Shown piece by piece: positions 34,554 to 43,496 of a stretch of 64,000 nucleotides of DNA (positions are counted from its first letter, which is position 1; every line of letters begins with the position of its first letter). The notes beneath the pieces are model-generated. The model saw nothing but the letters and a program-made list of their open reading frames with translations, was not told the origin of the DNA and ran no database searches. The DNA is from Flavobacteriia bacterium (GTDB lineage: Bacteria; Bacteroidota; Bacteroidia; Flavobacteriales_D; Crocinitomicaceae), in NCBI GenBank assembly GCA_026391005.1, contig JAPLEV010000005.1, forward strand, positions 18,113-82,112, written 5' to 3'. The position numbers were made by a program, and so were the translations under genes.

Positions 34554-37500
34554 ATGAATTCAAAATTACTCATTACTTCTATAAGCGTCTTATTATCAAC
34601 AATCGTTGCTCATTCGCAGATTGCCCTTTGGAATTATAACACAATTGTTGGTTCCCCAACGACTTACAATGCTGATTTAGGTGTGGGAACATCTTCTATA
34701 GTAGGGACACTTACTGTTGCTGCAGCTGCAACGGGCATGGACCCGATAATAAACAATGGCTGTGGTGCTCAAAACGGTGTCAATCCGGGAGCGTGGGCTT
34801 TCACTGCTGTTCCAGGACTAACAAATGAATCCAATGGTGTTCAATATAATGTCTCGACCGTTGGTTATCAAAATATAAAGTTTACGTGGGATCAACGCTG
34901 GTCGGGTACATCAGTAAACACTGTGAGAGTTAAATATACAACTGATGGTCTTGCTTGGACAGACTTTGTGATGACGGACCAAAACACGACGTATTGTAAC
35001 GGAGTTCTTGATGGAGGTCGTTTTCAAAACAACGGTGTTGGCGATCAATACAGAAGAATTTCCGTCGATTTTGTTTCCATTCTAGCAGCGAATAACAATC
35101 CAAATTTTGCCGTTAGAGTTCTTGCGGCACACTATCAGGCTTCTGGAGAGTTTCGTCAAACATCCGTTGCAACCAATATTGCAACTGGAGGTACTTGGCG
35201 ATTTGATAATGTAAAAGTAGATGGTGGGGCAAACACATCCATTGCGGCCGCTAATAATTTTATTCAAGTGGCTGAAAATGTTGGAACGGTTAACGTACCG
35301 ATATTAATTGCAAACGCAAATGCCAGCCCAGTAACCTTAAACCTAGGTTTTTCTGTTTATTCAAACGCAACCGACAATGTTGATTTTACATGGACAAACA
35401 CATTAACGATACCAGCCAACACGAATGGCACCACCAATCATGTTATTACAATTGTTGACGACTTACTACCTGAAAAAGCAGAACGAATTGTTGTGAAAAT
35501 ACTTTCAGGAACTAACACAAGAATATCAACAACAGAGAATTATCAAATCATTTTTATTAAAGACAATGATTACCAAGCCCCTTCACCATCGAATGCATTA
35601 AACTTAACACTTTTAACGAGCTTTTCTAACGGTACTGCTGGAACGAATTCCGCTGAAATTGTAGCATTTGATGAAGACGTTGATCGTTTGTATATTGCAA
35701 ATAGCATTGGAGCCAAACTAGACATCGTGAATTTCTCTAATCCAGCATCACCAGTTCTTATTTCTTCCATTTCAACAACCCCATACGGAAATATAAACTC
35801 CGTTGTTGCACACGATAGTATCGTTGCATTGGCTATAGAAAATAGCAACCCACAACTAAATGGTTCAGTGGTATTTTTGGATTACAATGGAACTTTCTTG
35901 AGTCAAGTGACGGTTGGTGCAATGCCAGATATGATCACATTCAATAAAAATTACACTAAAATTCTCACAGCAAATGAAGGAGAGCCAAATGCAACGTATA
36001 CGGTTGACCCAGAAGGTTCAGTTTCCATTATAGACTTAACACCAGGAATTGCCAACCTTACCAACGCGAACGTGACCACAATAGGATTAACCGCTTATAA
36101 TGGTCAACAAGTTGCTTTAGTTGCTCAGGGAATTCGTGTCTTCTCCACAAGTGCTTCTGTAGCTCAGGATTTAGAACCTGAATACATCACAATTTCGGAT
36201 GATAATACAAAGGCCTACGTGGGAATTCAAGAGGCGAATGCACTTTTGACGATTGACCTTACAAATAATACGGTAATAAGCCTAACGGCATTGGGTTATA
36301 GCTCATATGGCAATGCATCGAATAACGCATTAGATGCCTCTGACCAAAGTGGCGCGGTCTTAATTACAGGTGACCTACCAATCAAAGGAGCTTACATGCC
36401 GGATGCACTTAGCTTTGGAACAATTGGAGGCCAAGGATATATTTTCACCGCCAATGAAGGCGATTCACGCGAGTTTGGGACTGTAATAGATGCAAATAGA
36501 ATCAATTCGGCCACCTTTACTAACTTAGATCCAGTGGCTTTTCCAGACGCAAGCATTCTTAAAAACAGCAAGTTTCTTGGTAGACTTAGTGCCTTAAAAT
36601 ATTCAGGAGACACTGATGGAGACGGCGATTATGATGAATTGCATGTTATGAGTGGAAGGTCTTTTAGTATTCGAAATGCTACCACTGGTGCACTTGTTTA
36701 TGATTCGAAGGATTTAATTGAGCAGATAATAGCCAATCACCCAACTTTTGCCGCTATTTTTAATGCGTCAAATTCCAGCGGTGTTCCATCTTTAAAAAAT
36801 CGAAGCGATGATAAAGGTCCAGAGGTTGAAGGAATATATTTTCAGACATTAAATGGAAAACCGTATGTCTTTCTGGCATTAGAAAGAATTGGTGGAGTTA
36901 TGGTTTTTAATGTAGAGAACCCATTATCACCAGTTTATGTTGCCTATCGCAATAATAGATCAACAACGCTGAGCGGTCCAGATTTAGGTGCAGAGGGAAT
37001 TGTCACCATCCCGGCAGCGATTTCACCGAATGGTAATGATATTGTGATTTTGGCAAACGAGGTCAGTTCAACTTTGTCTATCTATCAAGTAAATACTTGT
37101 GCCACAGCAGCAGGAGCCGTTGTTACCGCTGCTGCCAACGCTATTTGTGTTGGAGCGAGCACCACCCTTTCTATTCCAGGATCAATTGGTAGCTCCTATC
37201 AGTGGTTGCTAAATGGGCAGCCAATAGTTGGAGAAATAAGCACACAATTATCAGCAGCACAAGCTGGCTCATATTCGGTTACGGTTAATAGTTTGCCACT
37301 TGCTTGTTCAGATACATCGTTGGTTAAAGTAATAACAATCCTTCCTTCACCAATTGTTACGGCAAACATAAATCAATCAGTATGTGCCGGTTCACCAACA
37401 ACCCTAAATGGAGGTGGCGCTTTAACATATTCATGGAACAATGGAGTTACGAATGGAGTAGCCTTTATACCTGCCTCAACAGCAACTTATACGGTAACAG

Positions 37501-38885
37501 GTACCAATCTACAAGGTTGTACAGGCACAGCAACGACCACCGTGACTGTAAATTCGCTTCCAATTGTTTCCGCAGGTCTTGATCAAACGGTTTGTGGTGG
37601 TTCAAGTGTTACATTTGGCGCCACGGGTGCGACAAATTATGTATGGAATAACGGAGCGACGGGTGCTTCTTTAACCGTTCAAACAGGAACCAGCCCATCA
37701 AGCACTACCTACTCCGTAAGCGGAACGAACATTGCTACAGGTTGTACAAGCAATGATCAGGTAGTTGTAAATGTATTAGGATTACCAGCGGTTTTAGCGG
37801 GAAATGATCAAACAGTTTGTTCAGGAGACACGGTAGTATTGATTGGGTCAGGAGCAACAAGTTATTCTTGGAACAATGGCGCTGTTAATAATTCGGGATT
37901 TGTTGCACAAGCAACCCAGACCTATACGTTGACAGGAATTGATATAAATTTATGTCAGAATACAGATCAAATTACAATAAATGTTAATCCTACCCCAACT
38001 GTATCGGCAGGTATTGACACATCGATTTGTGCCGGTTCATCATTTATCCTTACGGGAATCGGGGCTAGTTCATATTCTTGGAACAATGGAGTAATAAATG
38101 GAGTTTCCTTTATTCCTAACTCAACAGCCACTTATACCTTAACAGGAACCAATGCCTTTGGTTGTGACGACCAAGACCAAATCTCTATTACGGTTAATAG
38201 TTTGCCAACCATCAATGTTGGTCCAAACGCAACTATTTGTGAAGGAGATTCAATAGTTCTTCAGGCTACTGGTGCCCTAAGCTATTCATGGAATAATGGC
38301 CAAGCAAATGGTGCTGTAATTTATCCTACCCAGCCATCTTCTAGTTATTCGGTGATAGGTGTAGACGCTAATAATTGTCAAGATTCAGAAACGCTTCTTG
38401 TTTCAGTAAATCCTTTACCAGTTGTTAGTACAATTTCTGATACACTTGTTTGTGACTATAATGTACCAGTGCAATTAAATGTTCTTGGAAATGCTAGTTC
38501 ATTTACTTGGAGTAATGGAACCGTTGGCTATTCGATTTCGATTTCGCAGGCAGGTACTTATACGGTAACAGGAGAATTAAATGGCTGTACAGACTCAAGT
38601 AGTATCGTGGTAGTATTAGACGCTTGTTTGGGAATTTATGAAGAAGATTTATTTGCTCTTTCTTATTATCCAAATCCAACGCAAAAAGAGGTTTATGTAT
38701 CTTTTAATAGACCTATTTCTGCCACCATCTCTATTTTGACCATGGACGGAAGGGTATTGTTTATCGATCAGTTAATCAACCAATCGGAAACTATTCTAGA
38801 CTTCTCTTCAATAGCCACAGGGTCTTATTTAATAAAATTAGATCAGAATGGCGATACTAACTTAATAAAGGTAATTAAAGAGTAA
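34554..38885 (+). CDS. Large secreted choice-of-anchor I / Ig-like repeat protein with T9SS type A tail
   Basis: The 1443-residue protein is modular. Residues 1-22 are a signal peptide ending A-H-S-Q. About 235-340 resembles a Calx-beta domain (V-A-E-N-V-G-T-V and I-V-D-D-L-L-P-E-K-A-E). About 350-845 is a choice-of-anchor I propeller-like region with T-A-N-E-G-E-P-N near 480, T-A-N-E-G-D-S-R near 630 and E-G-I-Y-F near 765, as in a group of secreted alkaline phosphatase-like proteins. An Ig-like segment follows (about 850-935), then six tandem repeats to about 1355, and a type A sorting domain at about 1370-1443 (Y-Y-P-N-P-T, ending I-K-V-I-K-E). Surface attachment through the type IX system is likely; enzyme activity is unproven. 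Confidence 0.88.
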   Translation: MNSKLLITSISVLLSTIVAHSQIALWNYNTIVGSPTTYNADLGVGTSSIVGTLTVAAAATGMDPIINNGCGAQNGVNPGAWAFTAVPGLTNESNGVQYNVSTVGYQNIKFTWDQRWSGTSVNTVRVKYTTDGLAWTDFVMTDQNTTYCNGVLDGGRFQNNGVGDQYRRISVDFVSILAANNNPNFAVRVLAAHYQASGEFRQTSVATNIATGGTWRFDNVKVDGGANTSIAAANNFIQVAENVGTVNVPILIANANASPVTLNLGFSVYSNATDNVDFTWTNTLTIPANTNGTTNHVITIVDDLLPEKAERIVVKILSGTNTRISTTENYQIIFIKDNDYQAPSPSNALNLTLLTSFSNGTAGTNSAEIVAFDEDVDRLYIANSIGAKLDIVNFSNPASPVLISSISTTPYGNINSVVAHDSIVALAIENSNPQLNGSVVFLDYNGTFLSQVTVGAMPDMITFNKNYTKILTANEGEPNATYTVDPEGSVSIIDLTPGIANLTNANVTTIGLTAYNGQQVALVAQGIRVFSTSASVAQDLEPEYITISDDNTKAYVGIQEANALLTIDLTNNTVISLTALGYSSYGNASNNALDASDQSGAVLITGDLPIKGAYMPDALSFGTIGGQGYIFTANEGDSREFGTVIDANRINSATFTNLDPVAFPDASILKNSKFLGRLSALKYSGDTDGDGDYDELHVMSGRSFSIRNATTGALVYDSKDLIEQIIANHPTFAAIFNASNSSGVPSLKNRSDDKGPEVEGIYFQTLNGKPYVFLALERIGGVMVFNVENPLSPVYVAYRNNRSTTLSGPDLGAEGIVTIPAAISPNGNDIVILANEVSSTLSIYQVNTCATAAGAVVTAAANAICVGASTTLSIPGSIGSSYQWLLNGQPIVGEISTQLSAAQAGSYSVTVNSLPLACSDTSLVKVITILPSPIVTANINQSVCAGSPTTLNGGGALTYSWNNGVTNGVAFIPASTATYTVTGTNLQGCTGTATTTVTVNSLPIVSAGLDQTVCGGSSVTFGATGATNYVWNNGATGASLTVQTGTSPSSTTYSVSGTNIATGCTSNDQVVVNVLGLPAVLAGNDQTVCSGDTVVLIGSGATSYSWNNGAVNNSGFVAQATQTYTLTGIDINLCQNTDQITINVNPTPTVSAGIDTSICAGSSFILTGIGASSYSWNNGVINGVSFIPNSTATYTLTGTNAFGCDDQDQISITVNSLPTINVGPNATICEGDSIVLQATGALSYSWNNGQANGAVIYPTQPSSSYSVIGVDANNCQDSETLLVSVNPLPVVSTISDTLVCDYNVPVQLNVLGNASSFTWSNGTVGYSISISQAGTYTVTGELNGCTDSSSIVVVLDACLGIYEEDLFALSYYPNPTQKEVYVSFNRPISATISILTMDGRVLFIDQLINQSETILDFSSIATGSYLIKLDQNGDTNLIKVIKE
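37368..38621 (+). repeat. Six tandem Ig-like repeats of about 70 codons
   Basis: Six units, each about 210-225 bases, begin near 37368, 37578, 37803, 38013, 38220 and 38436. Each carries a C-x-G-x-S/D start, then S-Y-S-W-N-N-G, a Y-T-V/L-T-G strand and a cysteine before the last strand. The pair of cysteines per unit suggests a disulfide. The first and fourth units are the most alike (both have W-N-N-G-V-x-N-G-V-x-F-I-P), which suggests duplication of a unit within the array. Confidence 0.85.
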
Positions 38886-39043
38886 ACCAAGAGCTTGTCA
38901 GGTTTATTTGCTGGTGGTTTTCCGTCTTGAGTAGATTACTCCTAACGGTTTTAAACAAAGCAGTATTCATATCTATTTGCGCCTTAATCTTCGCTTAAAA
39001 TTCAGGAAACATCAAAGGTTCATCTTTGTTGGAAATTAAGAAA

Positions 39044-39886
39044 ATGAGAAGAGAAGTAGATTTGGTTGTGATTTCCGATGTACATTTAGGAACCTATGGT
39101 TCCCGCGCGGAAGAATTGGTTAAATACTTGAGGAGTATTAAACCAAAGACCTTGGTGTTGAATGGCGACATTATAGATATATGGCAATTTTCAAAGCGTT
39201 ATTTTCCCGCTGCACACATGCAGGTCATTCGAGAAATAACATCTTTCTTAAGTCAGGGCACAATGGTTTATTATGTGACGGGAAATCACGATGAAATGTT
39301 ACGGAGATTTACGGGCTTTAAAATCGCGAATTTCGAAATAGTAAATAAAATTGTACTAAATCTACCAACCGGGCGTGCTTGGATTTTCCATGGAGATGTA
39401 TTTGATACAACGATGAGACATTCAAAATGGTTAGCAAAGCTTGGGGGAAAGGGGTATGACATTCTTATAATGATAAATACCTTCATGAATTGGGTCAGTG
39501 AAAAACTTGGCAGAGGAAGGATCTCCTTGTCAAAAAAAATAAAAAACAGTGTAAAGGGCGTTGTGAGTTATGTAAGTAATTTTGAAATAACTGCTGCCGA
39601 GCTTGCTATTACTAATGGCTATGATTATGTCATTTGTGGTCACATCCATCAACCAGAAATAAAACAAATTCAAACGAAGAACGGTGAAAAGGTCATGTAC
39701 CTTAATTCAGGAGATTGGGTTGAAAATTCTACAGCATTAGAATACCATGATGGTGCTTGGAAACTTTATTTTGAAGATCAGGCCCCACAAAAAAGCATAA
39801 AAAGCGATTTGTTAAAGTCGCGGAGAGAAGAACTTTCGATAGAGGTTTTACTCGCTGAAATCACACAAAACATCATAAAAACATAG
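39044..39886 (+). CDS. LpxH-like metallophosphoesterase (UDP-2,3-diacylglucosamine diphosphatase family)
   Basis: The 280-residue protein has the calcineurin-like metal motifs in order: S-D-V-H-L-G at 11-16 (Asp12, His14), N-G-D-I-I-D at 40-45, G-N-H-D-E at 80-84 and G-H-I-H-Q near 206. The UDP-diacylglucosamine hydrolase group of lipid A synthesis has this layout, and Bacteroidota often have such a gene beside a glycosyltransferase, as here. I chose the ATG at 39044; an in-frame TTG at 39026 is less likely. The next gene begins three bases after its stop. LpxH function itself is inference from family. Confidence 0.82.
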   Translation: MRREVDLVVISDVHLGTYGSRAEELVKYLRSIKPKTLVLNGDIIDIWQFSKRYFPAAHMQVIREITSFLSQGTMVYYVTGNHDEMLRRFTGFKIANFEIVNKIVLNLPTGRAWIFHGDVFDTTMRHSKWLAKLGGKGYDILIMINTFMNWVSEKLGRGRISLSKKIKNSVKGVVSYVSNFEITAAELAITNGYDYVICGHIHQPEIKQIQTKNGEKVMYLNSGDWVENSTALEYHDGAWKLYFEDQAPQKSIKSDLLKSRREELSIEVLLAEITQNIIKT

Positions 39887-39889
39887 CCT

Positions 39890-40924
39890 ATGAAAGTGTT
39901 ATATGCGATACAAGGAACGGGTAATGGCCATTTAAGTAGGGCGGAGGATATTGTCCCATACTTACGAAAAAGATGCCAAGTGGATATATTGGTGAGCGGC
40001 ACACAATCCCAATTGACACCTTCTTTTTTAATTGATTATCAATTGAGAGGAATGAGCTTTATGTCATCTAAAAAAGGGAAGGTAGACCTCATCAAAACGG
40101 CTGTAAATACGAACATCTTCAAGTTTTTAAAAGAAATAAGCCAGTTTCCCGCGAAAAAATACGATCTAATAATTAGTGATTTTGAACCAATTTCTGCTTG
40201 GTCGGCAAAGTACCATGGCGTAAAGTCGGTAGAATTAAGCCATCAGGCAGCTGTTTTTCATCCGAATTCACCAAAACCGGCAGAAAAAAGTCGAATAGGG
40301 AATTTTATTTTAGGTAATTATTGTCCTAGCCATCATAAGTATGGATTCCATTTTGAATCATACGCGCCTTCCATTTTTACCCCAGTTATCAGAGAAAATA
40401 TAAGGCAATTGGAATCGGAAAACCGCGGGCATTATACGGTTTATTTACCAGCGTATCACGATGATTTCATCGTTCAAACGTTAATGCACTTTAAAGCTGA
40501 GTGGCAGGTGTTTTCGAAATATGCAAGTTGTCGTTATCGTGTTAATAATGTTTGGGTAAATCCGATTGACGCTGAAAATTTTACAGAGAGTTTAAGGACA
40601 TCTGAGGGGGTGCTTTGCGGCGCGGGGTTTGAGTTACCCGCAGAAGCATTGTTCCTAAATAAAAAACTAATGGTGATACCAATGATGGGCCAATATGAGC
40701 AACTTTGTAATGCCGAGAGCCTTAAAAAGATGGGAGTTATTATATTAGACAAGCTGTGTTTGTTACACCGCAGATCGATTAGCTCATGGCTTATTAGTTC
40801 AAATCATATAGTGGTGAATTATCCCAACAGAACGGAGCAAATAATTGACACTATTTTTAATGATTTAATGCCATTGGAAAATGAGGTCCAGAATCCTCAA
40901 TTAATCGATTTAGTCGGTATTTGA
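39890..40924 (+). CDS. Glycosyltransferase, GT-B (MurG-like) family
   Basis: The 344-residue protein begins V-L-Y-A-I-Q-G-T-G-N-G-H-L-S-R-A, the N-terminal glycine- and histidine-containing loop of the Glyco_trans_1_3-type family, and has L-I-I-S-D-F-E-P near residue 95 and a donor-site segment C-G-A-G-F-E-L-P-A-E-A near 243. It probably transfers a sugar to a lipid or surface acceptor, but donor and acceptor are unknown. It is coupled to the LpxH-like gene (three-base gap), and its last 28 bases overlap the end of ppk1 on the other strand. Confidence 0.8.
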   Translation: MKVLYAIQGTGNGHLSRAEDIVPYLRKRCQVDILVSGTQSQLTPSFLIDYQLRGMSFMSSKKGKVDLIKTAVNTNIFKFLKEISQFPAKKYDLIISDFEPISAWSAKYHGVKSVELSHQAAVFHPNSPKPAEKSRIGNFILGNYCPSHHKYGFHFESYAPSIFTPVIRENIRQLESENRGHYTVYLPAYHDDFIVQTLMHFKAEWQVFSKYASCRYRVNNVWVNPIDAENFTESLRTSEGVLCGAGFELPAEALFLNKKLMVIPMMGQYEQLCNAESLKKMGVIILDKLCLLHRRSISSWLISSNHIVVNYPNRTEQIIDTIFNDLMPLENEVQNPQLIDLVGI

Positions 40925-42954
40925 TTCAAGGCTAAATCTAAATAATACTTATAGGTTTCTACTTGTGCGTGAAATGGCGAAAGGTTTGTTTTTCGATAAA
41001 CATTTTTAAGGTCGCCGGTGATTAAACGCGACTTAACGCTGCCTTTCCATTGAAAATCAAAGACACGCGACAGGTCTTCTTGGATCGTTTTGCAGTATAT
41101 AGGAACACCAACCTCAATGCGATAATCTATGTTTCGCTCCATGAAATCGGCACTTAAAATATAAAATAAAGGATTTCCTTCATTTTCAAAAATTAGCATT
41201 CGGGCATGTTCTAAATAGCGGTCTACAATACTAATTACGGTTATGTTTTCGCTAAGGCCTTTAATATTTGTTTTTAAGCAACAGATACCACGGATAATCA
41301 TTTCAATTTTCACACCCGCTGCACTTGCCTCATATAGTTTTTCGATTAAAGGAAGATCAGTGAGGTTATTTAGTTTAATTTTTATTCCTGCGGCCTTCCC
41401 CATTTTTGCATTGCCAATTTCCGTGTCAATTAATTTATAAATCTTTCTTCGTGTATTAATTGGAGAAACAATCAAATGCCTAAAAACCATTCGGTCTAAG
41501 TTGTTCTCCAACAAACCGAATACTTTTTTTATTTCGTTAGAAATTGCTTTATCACTTGTTAGCAGGGCAAAGTCCGTATATGTTTTTGCACTCTTTTCGT
41601 TAAAGTTCCCTGTCCCTACGTAACTAAACAAGTGCTCTTTTTTATCTTTATACCTAGAAATTTGAATCATTTTCGAGTGTACCTTAAGATTGGCCGCACC
41701 ATGAATTACTTTTGCGCCATTATCACGTAGTCTATTCGACCAGTAAAGATTATTTTCTTCATCAAAACGTGCCTGCAGCTCCATAATAACGGTAACATCT
41801 TTTCCATTAAAAACAGCGGCTAATAAGGCATTCATGATTTGGGAGTTTTTCGCGACCCGATAAATATTAATTTTAATGTGCTTAACATCTGGATCAATTG
41901 CGGCTTCTCTCAAAAGATCGACGATATAGTCGAACTTTTGATAAGGAAAATAAAGAAAGAGATCTTGCTTTGCAATTAAATCAAGTAAACTATGCGCATT
42001 TTCCATTAAAGGATGATCGCAGGGCGCTTGTTTCGGATACTGTAAGTCGGGCAAATCAAAAGCAGGATAGTTGATAAAATCTTTAAAGTTATGGTAGCGG
42101 CCACCTGGAATTGTATTGATTCCTCGCGATAATCCCAATGCTCTTAGGAGGTACTCCAAAAAATCTTTGGGCATCGTTTCATCGTAGACAAAGCGAACAG
42201 GCACGCCCTTTTTTCGCTGCTTAATGCCCTTTTCAACTTTTTCAAAAAATGAAAGGGAGAGATCGTCATCAAGGTCTAATTCAGCATCTCTAGTAAACTT
42301 AAAGGTATATGCTTCAATAGATGTGAAGTTATAGATAGCGAAAATTTCATGCAAGTGTAGTCGAATAATATCATCTTGAATAAGCACGTATTGGCAGTTA
42401 TCCTCCTTAATGGTAAAAAAACGAGGCAGCACCGAAGGGACTTGAATTAGGGAATAACGTGAAGCGGATCCTTTTAAGTTGATTTTTACGGCTAGGTAAA
42501 TGGCATAATCACGCAATCGAGGAAAGGCATCTTTTTTATTAAGCATTATAGGGAATATTGCGTGCTTAAGTTCTTTGTGAAAATAGCTTGCTAGTTCCTT
42601 TTTTTGAACTTCTGTGACGGTTTTTTCATTTAGTTGCACTATTCCAACTAGTTTTAATCCCGCCAAAATTTCTTGGTAGGCAAACTCAAACTTTTCTTGC
42701 TGTTTTAAAACAACGCGACGTATTTCTTTATAAAGTTCTTCTGCACTCCCCTTGAACCCGGCCACTTTTGACTTTCGAAAATTGATCACTCGTCTAATAT
42801 TCGCAACACGAACACGGTAAAACTCATCCATATTGTTTGAATAAATCCCTAGGAATCGAATGCGTTCAATTAAGGGAACCCTTTCGTCCATCGCCTCTTG
42901 TAAAACGCGTTCGTTAAACGATAACCAGCTTAATTCTCGGTTTACTGTCTTCAT
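40897..42954 (-). CDS. ppk1: Polyphosphate kinase 1
   Basis: PPK1 makes polyphosphate from ATP reversibly. The 685-residue protein has the N, H, C1 and C2 domain order of the family. The phosphorylated histidine is His426 in L-K-V-H-S-K and the second catalytic histidine is His583 in Y-L-E-H-A-R-M. N-R-E-L-S-W-L-S-F-N at the start and F-G-T-G-N-F-N-type residues (V-G-T-G-N-F-N-E) near 446 are also hallmarks. A perfect inverted repeat lies just upstream of the gene, over its likely promoter. The 3' end overlaps the converging glycosyltransferase gene. Confidence 0.95.
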   Translation of the reverse strand: MKTVNRELSWLSFNERVLQEAMDERVPLIERIRFLGIYSNNMDEFYRVRVANIRRVINFRKSKVAGFKGSAEELYKEIRRVVLKQQEKFEFAYQEILAGLKLVGIVQLNEKTVTEVQKKELASYFHKELKHAIFPIMLNKKDAFPRLRDYAIYLAVKINLKGSASRYSLIQVPSVLPRFFTIKEDNCQYVLIQDDIIRLHLHEIFAIYNFTSIEAYTFKFTRDAELDLDDDLSLSFFEKVEKGIKQRKKGVPVRFVYDETMPKDFLEYLLRALGLSRGINTIPGGRYHNFKDFINYPAFDLPDLQYPKQAPCDHPLMENAHSLLDLIAKQDLFLYFPYQKFDYIVDLLREAAIDPDVKHIKINIYRVAKNSQIMNALLAAVFNGKDVTVIMELQARFDEENNLYWSNRLRDNGAKVIHGAANLKVHSKMIQISRYKDKKEHLFSYVGTGNFNEKSAKTYTDFALLTSDKAISNEIKKVFGLLENNLDRMVFRHLIVSPINTRRKIYKLIDTEIGNAKMGKAAGIKIKLNNLTDLPLIEKLYEASAAGVKIEMIIRGICCLKTNIKGLSENITVISIVDRYLEHARMLIFENEGNPLFYILSADFMERNIDYRIEVGVPIYCKTIQEDLSRVFDFQWKGSVKSRLITGDLKNVYRKTNLSPFHAQVETYKYYLDLALNQIPTKSIN

Positions 42955-42976
42955 AATTTATTTTATACTTGGGGTT

Positions 42977-42984
42977 TAAAGTTA
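42977..42984 (-). promoter_or_regulatory. Possible -7 box for ppk1
   Basis: On the minus strand this reads TAACTTTA, one mismatch from TAnnTTTG, about 22 bases before the ppk1 ATG at 42954. It is listed because the inverted repeat at 42989-43011 would then fall at the -33 region. Weak on its own. Confidence 0.3.
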
Positions 42985-42988
42985 TGGC

Positions 42989-43011
42989 TTTAATGTTAAG
43001 AGAACATTAAA
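42989..43011. promoter_or_regulatory. Perfect inverted repeat upstream of ppk1
   Basis: TTTAATGTT (42989-42997) and AACATTAAA (43003-43011) are exact inverted copies around the five-base loop AAGAG. The element fills most of the 64-base gap between the biotinyl carrier gene and ppk1 and is not followed by a T run on either strand, so an operator is as likely as a terminator. Confidence 0.5.
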
Positions 43012-43018
43012 TAAAAAG

Positions 43019-43486
43019 CTATTCAAACTCAATGAGGACAGTCCCTTTTTCCACAATAGAACCTTCGTCAATAAATACCTGCTTGACAATTCCTTGCCCC
43101 TCAGCCTTTAATGTGTTTTCCATTTTCATTGCTTCTAGAGAAAGTAAAGCATCCCCGACCTTTACCTCTTGTCCTGCTTTAACTTGAATTGCAATTACAC
43201 GGCCAGGCATAGGGGCTTTAAATTCTTTTATTTTTTTTATTTTTGGCGTATCGAGCCCCAACGCGGAAATTAAATCATCTAACTCATGCTTTTTCCGAAC
43301 ATGAAAAACCCGGTGGTTTATTTTTATAACGAGCTTTCGTTCTTCAGATTTTTCCTCTTGAATTTCTCCATGAAAGACTTTTCCTTGAAAAACTAAGTCA
43401 AAAAACTTGTGGTTATGCCATTCAATAAACGCGCCATCTGCATGCTGAATAGCTTCGTTGTCAAAATACCAAGTATTATTTTTCAT
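43019..43486 (-). CDS. Biotin carboxyl carrier domain protein (orphan)
   Basis: The 155-residue protein has a C-terminal biotinyl domain (about 83-155, P-M-P-G-R-V-I onward) with the biotin-accepting Lys121 in E-A-M-K-M. The N-terminal 80 residues, beta-rich and charged, differ from AccB and resemble the region before the biotinyl domain in Bacteroidota acyl-CoA carboxylase alpha-chain partners. It is distinct from accB at 60201-60668, which has E-A-M-K-L. No carboxylase is adjacent: it follows ileS by 10 bases. It probably serves a propionyl-CoA or similar carboxylase encoded elsewhere. Confidence 0.85.
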   Translation of the reverse strand: MKNNTWYFDNEAIQHADGAFIEWHNHKFFDLVFQGKVFHGEIQEEKSEERKLVIKINHRVFHVRKKHELDDLISALGLDTPKIKKIKEFKAPMPGRVIAIQVKAGQEVKVGDALLSLEAMKMENTLKAEGQGIVKQVFIDEGSIVEKGTVLIEFE

Positions 43487-43496
43487 AAATCCATTT

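Noticed and set aside
37368..38621. Regular repeats that could be read as a CRISPR or DNA tandem repeat
   Set aside because: The period is about 210-225 bases, in frame with coding sequence, and similarity is at protein level (Ig-like domains), without short identical repeats and unique spacers.
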